From contig PMJN01000431.1 in the NCBI GenBank assembly GCA_003157445.1, positions 1 to 5,351 on the forward strand: 5,351 bases of DNA. The letters run 5' to 3'. A program made the translations under genes and the position numbers. The notes under the pieces were generated by a model. It did not search any database. It worked only from the letters and a program-made list of their open reading frames with translations, and had not been told where the DNA came from. Within the stretch, counting starts at the first letter, position 1. Every line of letters begins with the position of its first letter. Origin of the DNA: Micrococcales bacterium. GTDB taxonomy: Bacteria > Actinomycetota > Actinomycetes > Actinomycetales > Dermatophilaceae. Of the stretch, positions 4,455 to 5,351 are shown in pieces.

Positions 4455-5351
4455 CTACACCCCGTCCTTGACGGACTTGACGGACTTGATTGACCGAAGC
4501 CGCGCGACGAACCGCACAGTGGTTCCGTGCGGCTTCGCGCTGCCCCAGGTTATTCGCCCTCGCAACTCCTGAACCAGCGACGTGACGATCTGGGTGCCCA
4601 GGCTGGAGCCGGCCGGATCGAACCCATCCGGCAGGCCTGACCCGTCATCGGTGACCGTCACGGTCAAGAGCTCGTCGTGCTGGTTGCGACTTCGCACCGC
4701 CCCGACGCTGACAATTCCTCCAGTTCGGGCCAGCCCGTGCTTGATCGCATTACTCACCAGTTCGGTGACCACCATCGCGAGCGCTGTGGCATCCTCTGAC
4801 CTCAACCGCCCGAAAGAGCCTGTCCGTTCGGCCCGCACCGGCACATCTCGAGTGGCAACCTCGACCATGTCAGCCAGCCCTCTTGCCACGATCTCATCGA
4901 AGTCGACCGTCTCGTCGAAACCCTGGCTCAGGGTCTCGTGGACCAAGGCGATAGTGCCAACCCGGCGCACCGCCTCATCAAGAGCAACCCGCGCCTCACT
5001 ATCGGGAAGCCTGCGTGACTGCATCCGGAGCAGAGCCGCCACCGTCTGCAGGTTGTTCTTGACGCGATGGTGGATCTCACGAATCGTCGCGTCCCTGGTG
5101 AGCAGCTCGCGTTCGCGGCGGCGAAGCTCGCTGACGTCGCGCAGGAGCAGGATCGCACCGATTCGTTGACCCGCCTCGGTCAGCGGGATTGCACGCAGGG
5201 ACACGCTCGCCCCCCGAGACTCTACCTCGGTGCGCCACGGCGCCCGCCCGGTAACCACTAGCGCCAGTTTCTCGTCGACGGGTTCTTCGTCACGCAGCAC
5301 CTCGGTGACGATCTGGGTCAGGGAGGTCCCGACGACGTCACCCACATGCCC
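4455..5351 (-). CDS. pdtaS: PdtaS-type cytosolic sensor histidine kinase (partial, N-terminus outside window)
   Basis: PdtaS autophosphorylates and passes phosphate to PdtaR, an RNA-binding ANTAR antiterminator. The 298 visible codons contain the end of a PAS-like sensor domain (about residues 3-75, ending ILLLRDVSELRRRERELL). Next is the HisKA_2 dimerisation helix with IREIHHRVKNNLQTVAALL and the phospho-accepting His within HHRVKNN (about residues 94-95). Then comes an HATPase domain with TELVSNAIKHG (N box), DDGSGLPDGFD (G1) and SSLGTQIVTSL (G2). No membrane segment is seen, in line with a soluble sensor. GTG at 5343-5345 is an internal Val, since the frame runs through 5351 with G-H before it, and family members have a further GAF/PAS region. 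The end carries an unusual SVKSVKDGV repeat. The convergent neighbour whiB1 is conserved with mycobacteria (Rv3219/Rv3220c). The partner pdtaR is not in the window. No truncation is visible. Confidence 0.9.
   Translation of the reverse strand, partial: GHVGDVVGTSLTQIVTEVLRDEEPVDEKLALVVTGRAPWRTEVESRGASVSLRAIPLTEAGQRIGAILLLRDVSELRRRERELLTRDATIREIHHRVKNNLQTVAALLRMQSRRLPDSEARVALDEAVRRVGTIALVHETLSQGFDETVDFDEIVARGLADMVEVATRDVPVRAERTGSFGRLRSEDATALAMVVTELVSNAIKHGLARTGGIVSVGAVRSRNQHDELLTVTVTDDGSGLPDGFDPAGSSLGTQIVTSLVQELRGRITWGSAKPHGTTVRFVARLRSIKSVKSVKDGV
4468..4494. repeat. Three tandem copies of a 9-bp unit TTGACGGAC (third imperfect)
   Basis: Copies at 4468-4476 and 4477-4485 are identical, and 4486-4494 (TTGATTGAC) differs at two bases. 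The unit is in frame with the kinase and encodes the repeated Ser-Val-Lys near its C-terminus (last 11 residues), so gain or loss of a unit would not disrupt the reading frame. Confidence 0.85.
4495..4537. terminator. Long hairpin inside the kinase 3' end, possible terminator for whiB1
   Basis: CGAAGCCGC (4495-4503) and GCGGCTTCG (4529-4537) are perfect 9-bp arms. AACC/GGTT and flanking pairs extend the stem inward. It begins 41 nt after the whiB1 stop. No U-tract follows on either strand, so it could be a U-less actinobacterial-type terminator or simply a coding-sequence dyad. Confidence 0.45.

Noticed and set aside
5343..5345. GTG at the right edge as the start of the kinase
   Set aside because: The frame stays open to the window end and the protein would lack the family's N-terminal sensor region, so this is an internal valine.

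Overview
The window looks like chromosomal DNA of a high-GC Gram-positive bacterium (Actinomycetota). The main evidence is a WhiB1-type iron-sulfur regulator, which is a family confined to that phylum, lying tail-to-tail with a PdtaS-type sensor kinase. This is the same pair and orientation as Rv3219/Rv3220c in Mycobacterium tuberculosis. The order prfB ... ftsX remnant ... smpB also matches the actinobacterial prfB-ftsE-ftsX-smpB locus. The genus cannot be fixed from sequence reading alone. Nothing in the window looks mobile or foreign.

Layout, left to right. Bases 1-268 hold the 3' end of a zinc-independent NADP-dependent alcohol dehydrogenase-like oxidoreductase (+). Bases 372-1264 hold a wrecked pyruvate carboxylase gene (+): both ends of the protein are recognisable, roughly 2.5 kb of the middle is missing, at least six further frame breaks are present, and the biotin-accepting lysine codon reads Glu. 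smpB (-) is intact at 1276-1746, probably starting at a GTG. Between smpB and prfB, 1863-2126 contains two very short decayed pieces on the minus strand that no ORF caller would report. One is the C-terminus of FtsX (two 1-nt frame breaks, ending RRYLKV-stop). The other is the C-terminus of an M23/LytM-type peptidase from which the HxH zinc-ligand codons have gone. prfB (-) is intact at 2175-3287 and has no programmed frameshift. A 918-bp divergent spacer follows. Its left two thirds show nothing I recognise except a few dyads, including a DnaA-box-like inverted repeat. Its right third is a structured promoter and leader region for whiB1 (+, 4206-4454). The PdtaS-like kinase (-) fills 4455-5351 and runs off the window.

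How it fits together. The surviving genes are housekeeping: ribosome rescue (SmpB), termination at UGA/UAA (RF2), an essential-type WhiB regulator and a cytosolic sensor kinase. What has decayed is anaplerotic carboxylation and, more strikingly, a cell-division hydrolase module (FtsX and its neighbouring M23 peptidase, with FtsE absent). Small indels plus large internal deletions, without insertion sequences, suggest ongoing genome reduction, as in host-restricted actinobacteria. That ecological reading is inference.

The most interesting points are the collapsed ftsEX-M23 locus, the pyruvate carboxylase remnant with a Lys-to-Glu biotin site, and the palindrome/hairpin-rich 250-nt leader of whiB1.
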